In this document: piece by piece, positions 15,728 to 24,284 of the stretch
Numbering within the stretch: position 1 is the stretch's first letter
Layout of the letters: the number at the start of each line of letters is the position of its first letter
Assembly: GCA_934465535.1 (NCBI GenBank)
Contig: CAKSKV010000010.1
Location: 1-51,008, forward strand
DNA from: an uncultured Clostridia bacterium
Lineage (GTDB): Bacteria > Bacillota > Clostridia > Christensenellales > QALW01
Length of the DNA: 51,008 bases
Reading direction: 5' to 3'
Translations under genes and position numbers: made by a program
The notes under the pieces: model-generated
Told to the model about the DNA's origin: nothing
Databases searched by the model: none
What the model saw: the letters and a program-made list of their open reading frames with translations, nothing else

Positions 15728-17401
15728 GTGGCAAAAAAACAGAATAATACTAAGCTGCGGGTCATTCCGCTGGGTGGCGTTGATGAGATCGGAAAGAATA
15801 TGACGGCCATCGAGTACGGAAACGACATCGTGGTTATTGATTGCGGTTCGATATTCCCGCGGGAGGACATGTACGGAATTGATCTTGTCATCCCGGATGT
15901 GACATATCTGGAGCGCAATCGCGATAAGGTAAGGGCGTACCTTATAACTCACGGACATGAGGATCATATAGGCGCGCTTCCGTATGTACTTCCGCGGGTC
16001 AATGCGCCCGTGTACTGCACAAAGCTTACCCGTGCGCTTATTGAATATAAGCTTAAGGAGCACAAATTCGACAAAGCGCAGCTGAATACCGTTTATCCGC
16101 GTGATAAGGTCAAAATCGGCTGCTTTGAGGTGGAGTTCATAAAAACCAACCACTCCATCGCCGGGGCCGTTGCTCTGGCGATTCATACACCGGTAGGCAC
16201 TGTTGTCCATACGGGAGATTTCAAGGTGGATTACACCCCGGTGGACGGCGAGGTCATAGACCTTGCAAAGTTTGCGGAGCTGGGCAGCAAGGGCGTGCTG
16301 CTGCTTATGGCGGACAGCACCAATGTGGAGCGAGAGGGCTACACCATGAGCGAACGCTCCGTGGGCAAGGCGCTGGAGCGCTTTTTCGTTGAGGCGGAGG
16401 GCAGGCGCATAATCGTTGCCACCTTTGCCTCCAATGTTCACCGCATCCAGCAGATAGTGGATCATGCCGCCGCCTGCGGCCGCAAGGTCTGCTTTTTGGG
16501 GCGCAGCATGGAAAACATTGCGGGTATTGCAAGCGAGCTGGGCGAGCTTATAGTTCCCAAGGATATGTGGGTGGAGCCCGACAGAATCGATTCCATACCC
16601 AAGGATAAGCTGGTGGTCATCACCACCGGAAGCCAGGGCGAGCCCATGAGCGGGCTTGCGCGTATGGCAAGCGACGAGCACTCCCGCATCAGGCTGGGCG
16701 ATCAGGATACCGTAATAATCTCGGCAAACCCCATTCCCGGCAACGAACGAATGGTATCAAGGGTTATAAACAATCTTTTCCGTAAGGGCGTAATCGTAAT
16801 ATACGAGGCCTTGGCGGAGGTGCATGTTTCGGGACATGCGCGAAAAGAGGAGCTCAAGCTCATCCACACCCTTACAAAACCCCGGTATTTCATGCCCGTG
16901 CACGGCGAGTACCGTCATCTTGTGCAGCATGCGCGCCTTGCGCAAAGCCTTGATATGATGAAGGAAAACACCTTTGTGCCGGAGCTTGGCTGCGCACTGG
17001 AAATCGATAAGCACGGCGCGTCCATGGTAAACGGCATTCCCGCAGGCGCGGTTATGATAGACGGTCTGGGAGTGGGCGATGTAGGCAATATTGTTCTGCG
17101 CGACCGCAAACTGCTTTCGCAGGACGGCATAATCATCGTCTGCGTTACCTTCGACGGCACAACGGGGGATCTGCTTTCCGGCCCGGATCTCATTTCCCGC
17201 GGCTTTGTCTATGTGCGTGAGTCGGAGGAGCTTATGGAAAACGCCAAAGCTGTTGTGGCCGATTATATCGATTCCCTTCAGAGCGGCCCGCACAGCGATT
17301 GGAACAGCATCAAAAACGGCATTAAAAACCGTCTTAAGGATTATGTATTCACAAAAACCAAGCGCAGCCCGATAATTCTGCCTATCGTAATAGAGGTGTG
17401 A
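15728..17401 (+). CDS. rnj: Ribonuclease J
   Basis: This 557-residue protein has the RNase J architecture: metallo-beta-lactamase domain with HGHEDH at residues 75-80, an inserted beta-CASP domain (about 210-370), return of the lactamase domain with VSGHARKEELK and PVHGEYRHL, and a C-terminal domain (about 450-557). RNase J is a 5'-to-3' exonuclease and endonuclease that drives mRNA decay and rRNA 5' maturation in Firmicutes. GGAGGTAA eight bases upstream supports the GTG start. Length matches the family (about 555). mltG follows after 35 bases. Confidence 0.93.
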   Translation: MAKKQNNTKLRVIPLGGVDEIGKNMTAIEYGNDIVVIDCGSIFPREDMYGIDLVIPDVTYLERNRDKVRAYLITHGHEDHIGALPYVLPRVNAPVYCTKLTRALIEYKLKEHKFDKAQLNTVYPRDKVKIGCFEVEFIKTNHSIAGAVALAIHTPVGTVVHTGDFKVDYTPVDGEVIDLAKFAELGSKGVLLLMADSTNVEREGYTMSERSVGKALERFFVEAEGRRIIVATFASNVHRIQQIVDHAAACGRKVCFLGRSMENIAGIASELGELIVPKDMWVEPDRIDSIPKDKLVVITTGSQGEPMSGLARMASDEHSRIRLGDQDTVIISANPIPGNERMVSRVINNLFRKGVIVIYEALAEVHVSGHARKEELKLIHTLTKPRYFMPVHGEYRHLVQHARLAQSLDMMKENTFVPELGCALEIDKHGASMVNGIPAGAVMIDGLGVGDVGNIVLRDRKLLSQDGIIIVCVTFDGTTGDLLSGPDLISRGFVYVRESEELMENAKAVVADYIDSLQSGPHSDWNSIKNGIKNRLKDYVFTKTKRSPIILPIVIEV

Positions 17402-17436
17402 CAGCGGATTCGGGCATTAAAGGAGAGTGAACGCAA

Positions 17437-18699
17437 GTGGCACAGAACAGAAAAAAAGCACCGCAGCCTTCGGCACGCGGCAGAGCCGGGTCGGATAAGG
17501 CTAAAAAAGGCGGAAAAAATAAGGGCGGCCTGTGGGAACGCACAAAAAACGCATGGGGTGCGGCGCACGATAAAATAGACGATCTCAAAAACGACCGTTC
17601 CTTTATGCGCACCTGGCGCGTGCTCAGGCCCGTAAGCATACGGCTTATAAGTCTGCTGCTTGTAATAATTATCATTTCCTGCGTGTTCAACACGGTAAAC
17701 AGCAAAATGTTTGCGCCGGTTGATAAAAACAACAACGAGCCGGTCATGCTTGTGGTGGGCAGCGGTTCTTCCATGAGCGCAGTGGCCAGCAAGCTTCAAA
17801 AAATGGGGCTTATAAACTCCAAGTGGGGCATAAAGCTTCTTGCGGATTTCACAAACCGCTCCGGCAAGGTAAAGGCGGGCGAGTATATACTGGACCGCAC
17901 AATGTCGGCAAACGAAATTTTGGAAATACTCACTCAGCCCTCCCCGGTAAGGCTTACCGTAACCGTTACGATAACCGAGGGCATGAATCTTGAAAGCATT
18001 GCCAAGCTTCTGCAGGAAAAAGAAGTAATAGAAAATGCGCAGAGCTTCCTTGAACAGTGCAACGATCTGACCGCCTTCGAAAGCTTTTCCTTTGTAAGCG
18101 GGCTTAAAAACAGGCAGGGCGTGCGCTATCAGCTGGAGGGCTATCTTTTCCCTGATACCTATAATTTCTATATAGGCTCCTCAAATGCTGCTGTAATAAA
18201 TACGCTTCTTACAAGGTTTTCCGGCGTGTTTACGCCGGATATGCAGGCCAAGGCCGAGCAGATGGGCATGAGCATGAACGAGGTAATAACCCTTGCTTCC
18301 ATTGTGCAGTCCGAGGGACTTACAAAGGATTTCAATAAAATATCCGCCGTATTCCACAACCGCCTGAAAGCGGATATGACGCTGGGCAGCGATGTATGCG
18401 TGCAGTATGCCATCAATAAAAAGAAACTCGTGCTCACAACGGAGGAGCTGAATGTGGATTCCCCTTACAATATGCACAAAAACAAGGGGCTCCCTCCGGG
18501 ACCGATATGTTCTCCAGGCAAAAAGGCGATTGAAGCGGTGCTCAGCCCGGATGCCGATATCATTAAGGGCAAGTATTACTATTTCACCCTTACAGACCCC
18601 GAAACCGGTGAATTGGCCTTCTCCAAAACCTACGAGGAGCATCTCAAGATAGTGGAAAAGTGGCGCAAGGCGTGGGAGGAGTACGACAGAACTCATTGA
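17437..18699 (+). CDS. mltG: Endolytic transglycosylase MltG
   Basis: This 420-residue protein has a long charged cytoplasmic N-terminus (1-65), one membrane helix (about 67-85), a LysM-like subdomain and the YceG catalytic domain. The catalytic Glu is retained as E293 in LASIVQSEG, followed by VFHNRL and GLPPGPICSPG. MltG cuts nascent glycan strands at the membrane and so sets peptidoglycan strand length. The GTG start is supported by AAAGGAGAG. The order rnj-mltG-trmR agrees with the known neighbourhood of mltG (yrrL) and trmR (yrrM) in Bacillus. Confidence 0.92.
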   Translation: MAQNRKKAPQPSARGRAGSDKAKKGGKNKGGLWERTKNAWGAAHDKIDDLKNDRSFMRTWRVLRPVSIRLISLLLVIIIISCVFNTVNSKMFAPVDKNNNEPVMLVVGSGSSMSAVASKLQKMGLINSKWGIKLLADFTNRSGKVKAGEYILDRTMSANEILEILTQPSPVRLTVTVTITEGMNLESIAKLLQEKEVIENAQSFLEQCNDLTAFESFSFVSGLKNRQGVRYQLEGYLFPDTYNFYIGSSNAAVINTLLTRFSGVFTPDMQAKAEQMGMSMNEVITLASIVQSEGLTKDFNKISAVFHNRLKADMTLGSDVCVQYAINKKKLVLTTEELNVDSPYNMHKNKGLPPGPICSPGKKAIEAVLSPDADIIKGKYYYFTLTDPETGELAFSKTYEEHLKIVEKWRKAWEEYDRTH

Positions 18700-18702
18700 T
18701 AT

Positions 18703-19326
18703 ATGGTTACAAGCAGAAAAACAAGCGACTATCTGCGCGGGCTTATACCGGGGGCGGAATATGTCCGCAGTGAACAGAATCCGGCATTGCCGCCCGAAAG
18801 CATGCAGCTGCTTAAAACAGTAACGGCGGCGCTTCGCCCGAAGAAAATACTGGAGATAGGCACAAATGTCGGCATGAGCGGCATAACCATGCTGAACGCC
18901 TGCGCTTGTGCCGAGCTGTGGACGGTGGAAATGAATGAGCAGACCGCGGCGGCGGCGCGGGAGAATTTTTCCGCTGCCGGGCTTTACAAGCGTGCACATG
19001 TAATAACAGGGCGCGCGGAAGAGGTGCTGCCTTATATGAGCGGCAGCTATGAGCTGATTTTTCTGGACGGCCCCAAGGGTCAGTATGAAGAGCTTTGCAC
19101 ATATCTGTTGCCCCTGCTTTCGGCAGGCGGCGTGCTGGTTTGTGATAATGTCCTTTTCCGAGGTATGGTCACCGGCGATAAAAAGGTAACAAGCCGCAAA
19201 AGAACCTTGGTAAAAAAGCTGGACGCCTTCCTGCACAGCCTTTATGCCGATGAATCGCTTATAACCACCGTGCTGCCGATAGGCGACGGAGTAAGCATCA
19301 GCTATAAAAAAACGGCGGAAAAATAG
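18703..19326 (+). CDS. trmR: tRNA 5-hydroxyuridine methyltransferase (O-methyltransferase family 3)
   Basis: This 207-residue class-I methyltransferase has the SAM-binding motif LEIGTNVGMSG, an acidic WTVEMNE strand and the catalytic-metal region FLDGPKGQYE. TrmR methylates 5-hydroxyuridine at tRNA position 34 to 5-methoxyuridine. The enzyme belongs to the catechol-O-methyltransferase-like family 3, so the precise assignment rests largely on its position three bases after mltG, as in Bacillus subtilis (yrrL-yrrM). A terminator follows. Confidence 0.8.
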   Translation: MVTSRKTSDYLRGLIPGAEYVRSEQNPALPPESMQLLKTVTAALRPKKILEIGTNVGMSGITMLNACACAELWTVEMNEQTAAAARENFSAAGLYKRAHVITGRAEEVLPYMSGSYELIFLDGPKGQYEELCTYLLPLLSAGGVLVCDNVLFRGMVTGDKKVTSRKRTLVKKLDAFLHSLYADESLITTVLPIGDGVSISYKKTAEK

Positions 19327-19372
19327 CCCCATGCTCATTTTTGCCTTTGCAAAACAAAAGCATCAGCAGGAT

Positions 19373-19399
19373 AAAGGAACGGAAAACCGTTCCTTTTTT
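19373..19399 (+). terminator. Terminator of rnj-mltG-trmR
   Basis: AAAGGAACGG-AAAA-CCGTTCCTTT, a perfect 10-bp stem running into six or more T. Confidence 0.9.
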
Positions 19400-19552
19400 A
19401 TATCCTGTACCCCTGTTGCTTATGCATGGGAAACGGCGATAATTTTTTGAGCAAATAAAAATCAAATCAAATATAAAGTCCTCTTTTTGGTACAATTAGT
19501 TCGGTATAATAGCCTCGTTGAAAAGATAAGCTGTTCTTCGGAGGTATATGAT

Positions 19553-20035
19553 ATGAAGGCTATAAACGAGCTGCTTTATTACAGAGAGATACTTGCTTCC
19601 CGTCAGGATTCGCTGTACCGTTGGGTGGATACGCATACGGAGGACGGTATAATAATTCTGGGCTATCCCGTGTACAGCCGTACTCTTTTAAGGTTCATAA
19701 ATGCCGTTTATGATTCCGGCTTGCTGCTGGGCGAGTATGAAGAGGTTATTGCGGAGTATGAAACCCCAGATATAGATCTGCTGATTGCCGGTGCCGATAT
19801 GCGCCTTGCACGCGCATTGCTTACATATTATGTCCGCGGCGAGCATTACAACCCCGGTCTGTGGGGCAGGGGCGTTTATAAAAGATGCTTTTTGAGAATT
19901 CTTGACAGACTGGAGGAGCTCAGTCATATGCGCGCGCTGGCTAAAGTGCAGCCGCGCCAAAGGCAGTATGCGCATAACCGTGCCGTAAATGTGCGCAAAG
20001 AGGAGGCTTCAAAAAACCTGCGGAAAACGGGATAG
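19553..20035 (+). CDS. Small conserved protein (possibly DUF6508)
   Basis: This 160-residue soluble protein has no signal peptide. The text GYPVYSRTLLRFINAVYDSGLLLGEYEEVI resembles the DUF6508 pattern, but I hold that only loosely. The C-terminus is basic. The ATG at 19553 is used because TCGGAGGTATATG precedes it; the frame is open 22 codons further up, without a ribosome site. It stands alone between a terminator and sigG. TATAAT at 19505-19510 could be its -10, without a convincing -35. Confidence 0.6.
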   Translation: MKAINELLYYREILASRQDSLYRWVDTHTEDGIIILGYPVYSRTLLRFINAVYDSGLLLGEYEEVIAEYETPDIDLLIAGADMRLARALLTYYVRGEHYNPGLWGRGVYKRCFLRILDRLEELSHMRALAKVQPRQRQYAHNRAVNVRKEEASKNLRKTG

Positions 20036-20172
20036 CGGCTGCTTTAAGGCGCTGTAAGGCTTGCACGGCAAGGCCGGGATAAATATAAAAATCATTCCCG
20101 GGCATTATGCAATACCGTGCTTGGCAAAATAATACTGGTCGCAATTGCCTGCACCGCAATTGCCGCTTTTAA

Positions 20173-20202
20173 GAATAACCTATTGCCATACAGGCAAAAA
20201 TA
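20173..20202 (+). promoter_or_regulatory. Sigma-F-type promoter of sigG
   Basis: GAATA, 15 bases, GGCAAAAATA. The -10 matches the Bacillus sigma-F pattern GG-n-n-A-n-A-M-T-w at every fixed place, and the same ten bases occur in front of spoIIQ (47055-47064). sigG is a classical sigma-F target. Confidence 0.65.
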
Positions 20203-20231
20203 GCTTTACATTAAGTAAGGCGGTGACGGCT

Positions 20232-21002
20232 TTGGGCAATAAAGTGGATCTGTGCGGAGTGGATACGGGAGCGCTTCCGACGCTCAGCGGCAAGGTCGGC
20301 CGGCAGCTGTTTGAGGCGGCAAGACAGGGGGATGAGCAGGCGAGAGAGCAGTTTATTTTCGGCAACCTGAAGCTTGTTCTCAGCGTGGTTCACAGGTTTG
20401 CCCGCCGCTGCGACAGCATGGACGATCTGTTTCAGGTGGGCTGTATAGGGCTTATCAAGGCGGTGGACAATTTTGATCCCGATATGGGCGTGCGCTTTTC
20501 CACCTATGCCGTTCCCATGATAATAGGCGAAATACGGCGCTATCTCAGGGATAATAACTCCGTGCGGGTAAGCCGTTCCGTTCGCGATACGGCATATAAG
20601 GCACTTCAGGCAATAGAAAAGCTGTCCTTTCAGCACGGACGGGAGCCGACTCTTGACGAGGTGGCAAAGGAAACGGGGATACAGCGCGGAGCAATTGCTG
20701 CGGCGTTAGAGGCAATACAGGAGCCCGTTTCCATCTATGAGCCTGTATATCACGACGGAGGCGATGCCGTATATGTGGCGGATCAGCTGGCCGACAGCGC
20801 TGCGGATTGCGAAGGCTGGCTAAACAGCATTGCCTTGACCGATGCGGTAAAGCATCTTGAAAAAAGAGAAAAGAACATCATCTATCTGCGCTATTACAAA
20901 GGTCTTACCCAAATGGAGATAGCAGGGGAGATAGGTATAAGTCAGGCGCAGGTATCAAGGCTGGAGAAAAACGCTCTGGAGCGCATAAAAAAGCAGGTTT
21001 GA
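20232..21002 (+). CDS. sigG: RNA polymerase sporulation sigma factor SigG
   Basis: This 256-residue sigma-70 protein begins MGNKVDLCGVDTGALP, which is the signature N-terminus of SigG. Region 2 follows (FARRCDSMDDLFQVGCIGLIKAVDNFD, then FSTYAVPMIIGEIRRYLRD), then region 3 and region 4 (LTQMEIAGEIGISQAQVSRLE). SigG directs late forespore transcription. TTG at 20232 is chosen because AAGGCGGTGA lies at the right distance; GTG at 20223 falls inside that ribosome site. Length matches the Bacillus protein (260). It stands apart from spoIIGA-sigE, which are usually adjacent but are absent here. Confidence 0.93.
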   Translation: MGNKVDLCGVDTGALPTLSGKVGRQLFEAARQGDEQAREQFIFGNLKLVLSVVHRFARRCDSMDDLFQVGCIGLIKAVDNFDPDMGVRFSTYAVPMIIGEIRRYLRDNNSVRVSRSVRDTAYKALQAIEKLSFQHGREPTLDEVAKETGIQRGAIAAALEAIQEPVSIYEPVYHDGGDAVYVADQLADSAADCEGWLNSIALTDAVKHLEKREKNIIYLRYYKGLTQMEIAGEIGISQAQVSRLEKNALERIKKQV

Positions 21003-21060
21003 AAACCGAAAAAGCCGTTTTATAAAATTGCGAAGGGCCATGAAACAGCACATCAATAAA

Positions 21061-21094
21061 GCCGCAGGGGAATATATCCCTGCGGCCCGTTTTG
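21061..21094. terminator. Terminator between convergent sigG and the beta-CASP gene
   Basis: GCCGCAGGGG and TCCCTGCGGC flank AATATA; CCGTTTTG follows on the plus strand and TTTATT on the minus strand, so it may serve both genes. Confidence 0.7.
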
Positions 21095-21119
21095 TAAAGC
21101 CCGTATCCGAAGCGGTGCG

Positions 21120-22688
21120 CTATATTTTACGCGCAAACTCCTTTATCTTGTCCAGCAGCGACTGCCGTGCGCGTTCGTTTGAAGTATCCTTGGCAAAAAT
21201 CTTCTGCCGCAGCATATCAAGCGCCGCTTCAAGCTGCGAGGCAAAATCCGGCTGCTTTCGGCTTATCACGCGTTCTCTGCTGCCGAAGGCCACCTGTGTG
21301 CCGTCCGGCAGGGAGTATTCATCGCCGCTGTAAGGCGCCGAGGCGTCAAAGCCCGCAGCTGTGAGTCGCGCGGCCAGCTCGTCCGCACATTTTTCTTCAC
21401 CGTGATTTATAAACACGCGCGGATGCCCTTCAAAGCCCTTTATCCAGCGCATAAGCCCGTTCATGTCAGCATGTCCGCTTATTCCCGCGAGGGTATATAT
21501 GCGGGCGTTTACCTGTATTTCCTCACCGAAAATGCGCACATTTTTTTCGCCGTCCAGCAGTCTGCGACCGAGAGTCCCCTGACTTTGATATCCCACAAAC
21601 AGCACCGAGGAATCGCTGCGCCAAAGATTATGCTTAAGATGATGCCGTATGCGCCCCGCGTCGCACATCCCGCTTGAGGATATAATTACCTTGCAGCCCG
21701 GAGTGTCGTTTATGGCCCTTGATTCCTCCGTTGATTCCGTGGTTATAAGCCCGTCAAAGCTTATTGGGTTTATGCCCTTGGCAATAAGATCCGCTGTTTC
21801 CTCATCGCAGCACATGGCGGTATTGCGGTTAAAAACATTTGTTGCCTTTACGGCAAGCGGACTGTCAAGATACACCTTGAACGGCTCTTTTACCAGGCGC
21901 TCATGGCGTATCTGACGCAGAAAATACAGCAGCTCCTGCGTTCTGCCCACGGCAAAGGAGGGTATAACAACATTGCCGCCGCGAGCAAAGGTTTCGTTCA
22001 GCACTGCGCTTAAGGAGGCAATGTAGTCGGGCGCTGTCGGGTGTACTCTGTCGCCGTAGGTGGATTCCATAACCACAATATCCCCCCTGCCGGGACATTG
22101 CGGGTCGCGCAGAATCGGCTTGCCCGTGTTTCCTATGTCGCCGGAAAAAACAATTTCAGTATTCTTTCCGTTTTCCTCCACCGTAAGGCGTATGCTTGCA
22201 GAACCCAGCAAATGCCCCGCATCAAAGAATTCCGCGCTCAGCCCAGGCGCTATCTCCGTTTTTTCGCCGTAACGGCAGGCACCCAGCTGGGATATCGCTT
22301 TTTCCGCGTCCTCCATTGAATACATGGGAGCTGATTCCGGCTGCCCCGCACGCTGCGCCTTGCGGTTTTTCCACTGTGTTTCCATGGCCTGTATATGAGC
22401 AGCGTCCCGCAGCATTATGCCGCACAGCTCTGCGGTTCCCGCAGTTGCGTATATAGGTCCGTCAAAGCCGCCCGCAGCAAGCAGCGGCAGCTTGCCGGAG
22501 TGGTCTATATGGGCATGGGTAAGAAACACCATGTCCACCGTTTCCGGCTTAATGCCTAATTCGGCATTTACAAAAACATCCTTGCCCTGTTCCATTCCGC
22601 AATCGATAAGAATGTTGTATCTGTCCGTGCTCAGCAGGGTGCAGCTGCCCGTAACCTCGTGCGCCGCGCCTATGAACCGTAATTTCAT
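21120..22688 (-). CDS. MBL-fold/beta-CASP RNA-processing-type exonuclease (YSH1/CPSF-like)
   Basis: This 522-residue protein has a metallo-beta-lactamase domain (HAHIDH at residues 58-63, GAAHEVTGSC near the start, VVMESTYGDR after it), a beta-CASP domain (about 180-370, ending in ISSSGMCDAGRI) and the return segment with SGHAD and INHGEEKC (RNA-metabolising MBL motif). It is related to archaeal and eukaryotic CPSF73 and differs from RNase J, also encoded in this window. Bacterial members are presumed nucleases, but few have been tested. The ATG at 22688 follows GGAGGAAAGC; an ATG seven codons upstream lies before that site. Confidence 0.85.
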   Translation of the reverse strand: MKLRFIGAAHEVTGSCTLLSTDRYNILIDCGMEQGKDVFVNAELGIKPETVDMVFLTHAHIDHSGKLPLLAAGGFDGPIYATAGTAELCGIMLRDAAHIQAMETQWKNRKAQRAGQPESAPMYSMEDAEKAISQLGACRYGEKTEIAPGLSAEFFDAGHLLGSASIRLTVEENGKNTEIVFSGDIGNTGKPILRDPQCPGRGDIVVMESTYGDRVHPTAPDYIASLSAVLNETFARGGNVVIPSFAVGRTQELLYFLRQIRHERLVKEPFKVYLDSPLAVKATNVFNRNTAMCCDEETADLIAKGINPISFDGLITTESTEESRAINDTPGCKVIISSSGMCDAGRIRHHLKHNLWRSDSSVLFVGYQSQGTLGRRLLDGEKNVRIFGEEIQVNARIYTLAGISGHADMNGLMRWIKGFEGHPRVFINHGEEKCADELAARLTAAGFDASAPYSGDEYSLPDGTQVAFGSRERVISRKQPDFASQLEAALDMLRQKIFAKDTSNERARQSLLDKIKEFARKI

Positions 22689-22766
22689 GCTTTCCTCCGT
22701 TTTTTGCACCGGCCTTTTTGATATGCCGCCGTGCCGGCTGATATATCAGCCGTATTACATTTAAGA

Positions 22767-22796
22767 ATTATAACATAATATGCCGGGCTTTTGCAA
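22767..22796 (-). promoter_or_regulatory. Sigma-A-type promoter of the beta-CASP gene
   Basis: On the minus strand TTGCAA, 18 bases, TATAAT, 79 bases before the ATG. Confidence 0.6.
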
Positions 22797-22974
22797 CAGG
22801 GTCGTAACGGAAACAGCAGATGCCGCGGGCATACCGCAGACAGCAAATTATGGTTAATATAGTGCTATGCTATATTACGATTGTGTATTTTCCGCCGATT
22901 GTTTATGCTGTATAATACCCCCGGAAGCAAATATTATAAACGGAAAGGATGCCCGCATTGCGGGGGGAAGAATT

Positions 22975-23988
22975 ATGAAAAAAATTATTGCTCTGTTGCT
23001 TGCTTTGCTTACTGTATGTGTCTGCTCAACGGCGCTGGCGGCACCGGTCGGCTATGAGTCCGAAAAGAATTACATGTGCGAGGATTTCGAGGATGCCGAC
23101 AACACCATGATCGGCAAGGAGGATTCTCCCGTTGCCAAGGCCTTTGACAAGCACGATATGGACCCGTACTATTTTGCCGACGGCACAATGGAGATCACTA
23201 ACGATGGCGAAAACGGCTCCAAGGGTCTTAAGCTTATCCCCGATTATTACAGCGATCTTCAGAACGGCTCCGATGTCATTCTCAGAACCCAGCTTCAGCG
23301 CGTCTGCGCAACGCTGGATGAATCCAAACGGGAAGAAGTGCGCAAGGCATGGGGCGAGGCGACCGGCTTTTCCTTCTATGTAAGAAACGAAACCGGCTCC
23401 AATGTACTTTGCGTTCCGGGACTGTTCCTGCAGCTGGGCGAGGACCGTACCCTTGCACTGGGCGCTGGGCTTGACACAGTGCTCATGGAAAAGGACGGCA
23501 CCGTTTTGGATACCGAATTTACAGACGGTTGGGCGAATACATCAATAATCATTCCTGCGGATTTCGAGGGCTGGGTAATACAGAAAAATGTATTGGGCGA
23601 GCATGACGATTGGGATACCTGCTGGGGCGCACAGCCTTGGGAGGATGAAAGCAAGATTGAAGACCCGGAGGCAAAGTTTGAAAACGCGGCATTCTTCCAG
23701 GTGGATTTCCGCCTGAATGTCAGCGGCCTTGACGACACCGGCTATATCGTTGTGGATTCCTTTGAGCTGCTTACACAAAGCCAGAGCGATGCAACTCCCG
23801 CTCCCGAAAACAGCGAAACCCCTGCCGAAACGGCAAGCGCAGCGGCCGATAACACTGCTGAGCCTCAAAATCCCTCCAAGGGCTTGAGCACTCCCGTCAT
23901 TATCATCATCGCCGTAGCGGCTGCTGCCGTAATTGCGGTGGTTGTAATTGTCGTTGTGAGCAAATCAAAGAAAAAAGCCGATAAATAA
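22975..23988 (+). CDS. Secreted, C-terminally membrane-anchored protein, unknown function
   Basis: This 337-residue protein begins with a clear signal peptide (MKKIIALLLALLTVCVCSTALA) and has an acidic extracellular domain of about 250 residues. A Pro/Thr/Ala-rich stalk (TPAPENSETPAETASAAADN) follows, then a C-terminal helix of Ile/Val/Ala and a basic KSKKK tail. The topology therefore puts the globular domain outside the cell. The domain has alternating strands and reads like a jelly-roll or carbohydrate-binding fold (GFSFYVRNETGSNVLCVP, AAFFQVDFRLNVSGLDDTGYIVVDSFEL), which is only an impression. GGGGGGAAG precedes the ATG; TATAAT at 22911 may be the promoter. Confidence 0.7.
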   Translation: MKKIIALLLALLTVCVCSTALAAPVGYESEKNYMCEDFEDADNTMIGKEDSPVAKAFDKHDMDPYYFADGTMEITNDGENGSKGLKLIPDYYSDLQNGSDVILRTQLQRVCATLDESKREEVRKAWGEATGFSFYVRNETGSNVLCVPGLFLQLGEDRTLALGAGLDTVLMEKDGTVLDTEFTDGWANTSIIIPADFEGWVIQKNVLGEHDDWDTCWGAQPWEDESKIEDPEAKFENAAFFQVDFRLNVSGLDDTGYIVVDSFELLTQSQSDATPAPENSETPAETASAAADNTAEPQNPSKGLSTPVIIIIAVAAAAVIAVVVIVVVSKSKKKADK

Positions 23989-24037
23989 TATAAGCATTGC
24001 TGCATAATTATCCGCCGCCTTAACGCGGCGGCAGATG

Positions 24038-24082
24038 CCGGAGCGCATACGGAATTGTTTTCCGCCTGCGCTTCGGTTTTTT
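24038..24082 (+). terminator. Terminator after the secreted protein gene
   Basis: CCGGAGCGCA pairs with TGCGCTTCGG (10 bp, one G-T) around a small inner hairpin, followed by six T. A second GC stem without T run lies just upstream (24012-24031). Confidence 0.75.
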
Positions 24083-24163
24083 GATATTTTGCCCTAAAGC
24101 ATCTTTTTATGCAAAATTCCGCAATATAAAGGCATAAATCAAATAAACGGCGCAAAATTCCGC

Positions 24164-24192
24164 TTGAAACAAACAAAAATAAGCGGTACAAT
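24164..24192 (+). promoter_or_regulatory. Sigma-A promoter of the M15-like lipoprotein gene
   Basis: TTGAAA, 17 bases, TACAAT. Confidence 0.6.
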
Positions 24193-24284
24193 ATATAAAA
24201 ATTATATCGGAAGCCGTTGCCTTCGGTATAATTGTTTGTTAAAACGATATAATGCAGCGTTTTGTACGCTTTTTGGAGGTAAAA

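Noticed and set aside
18300..18320. MltG lacking its catalytic Glu (IVQSE instead of IVEKE)
   Set aside because: The catalytic Glu is the last residue of this motif and is retained (E293); only a non-essential Glu is changed to Gln.
23989..24284. Small RNA gene between two secreted-protein genes
   Set aside because: The strong hairpin is explained as the terminator of the upstream gene and the promoter at 24164 serves the next gene.
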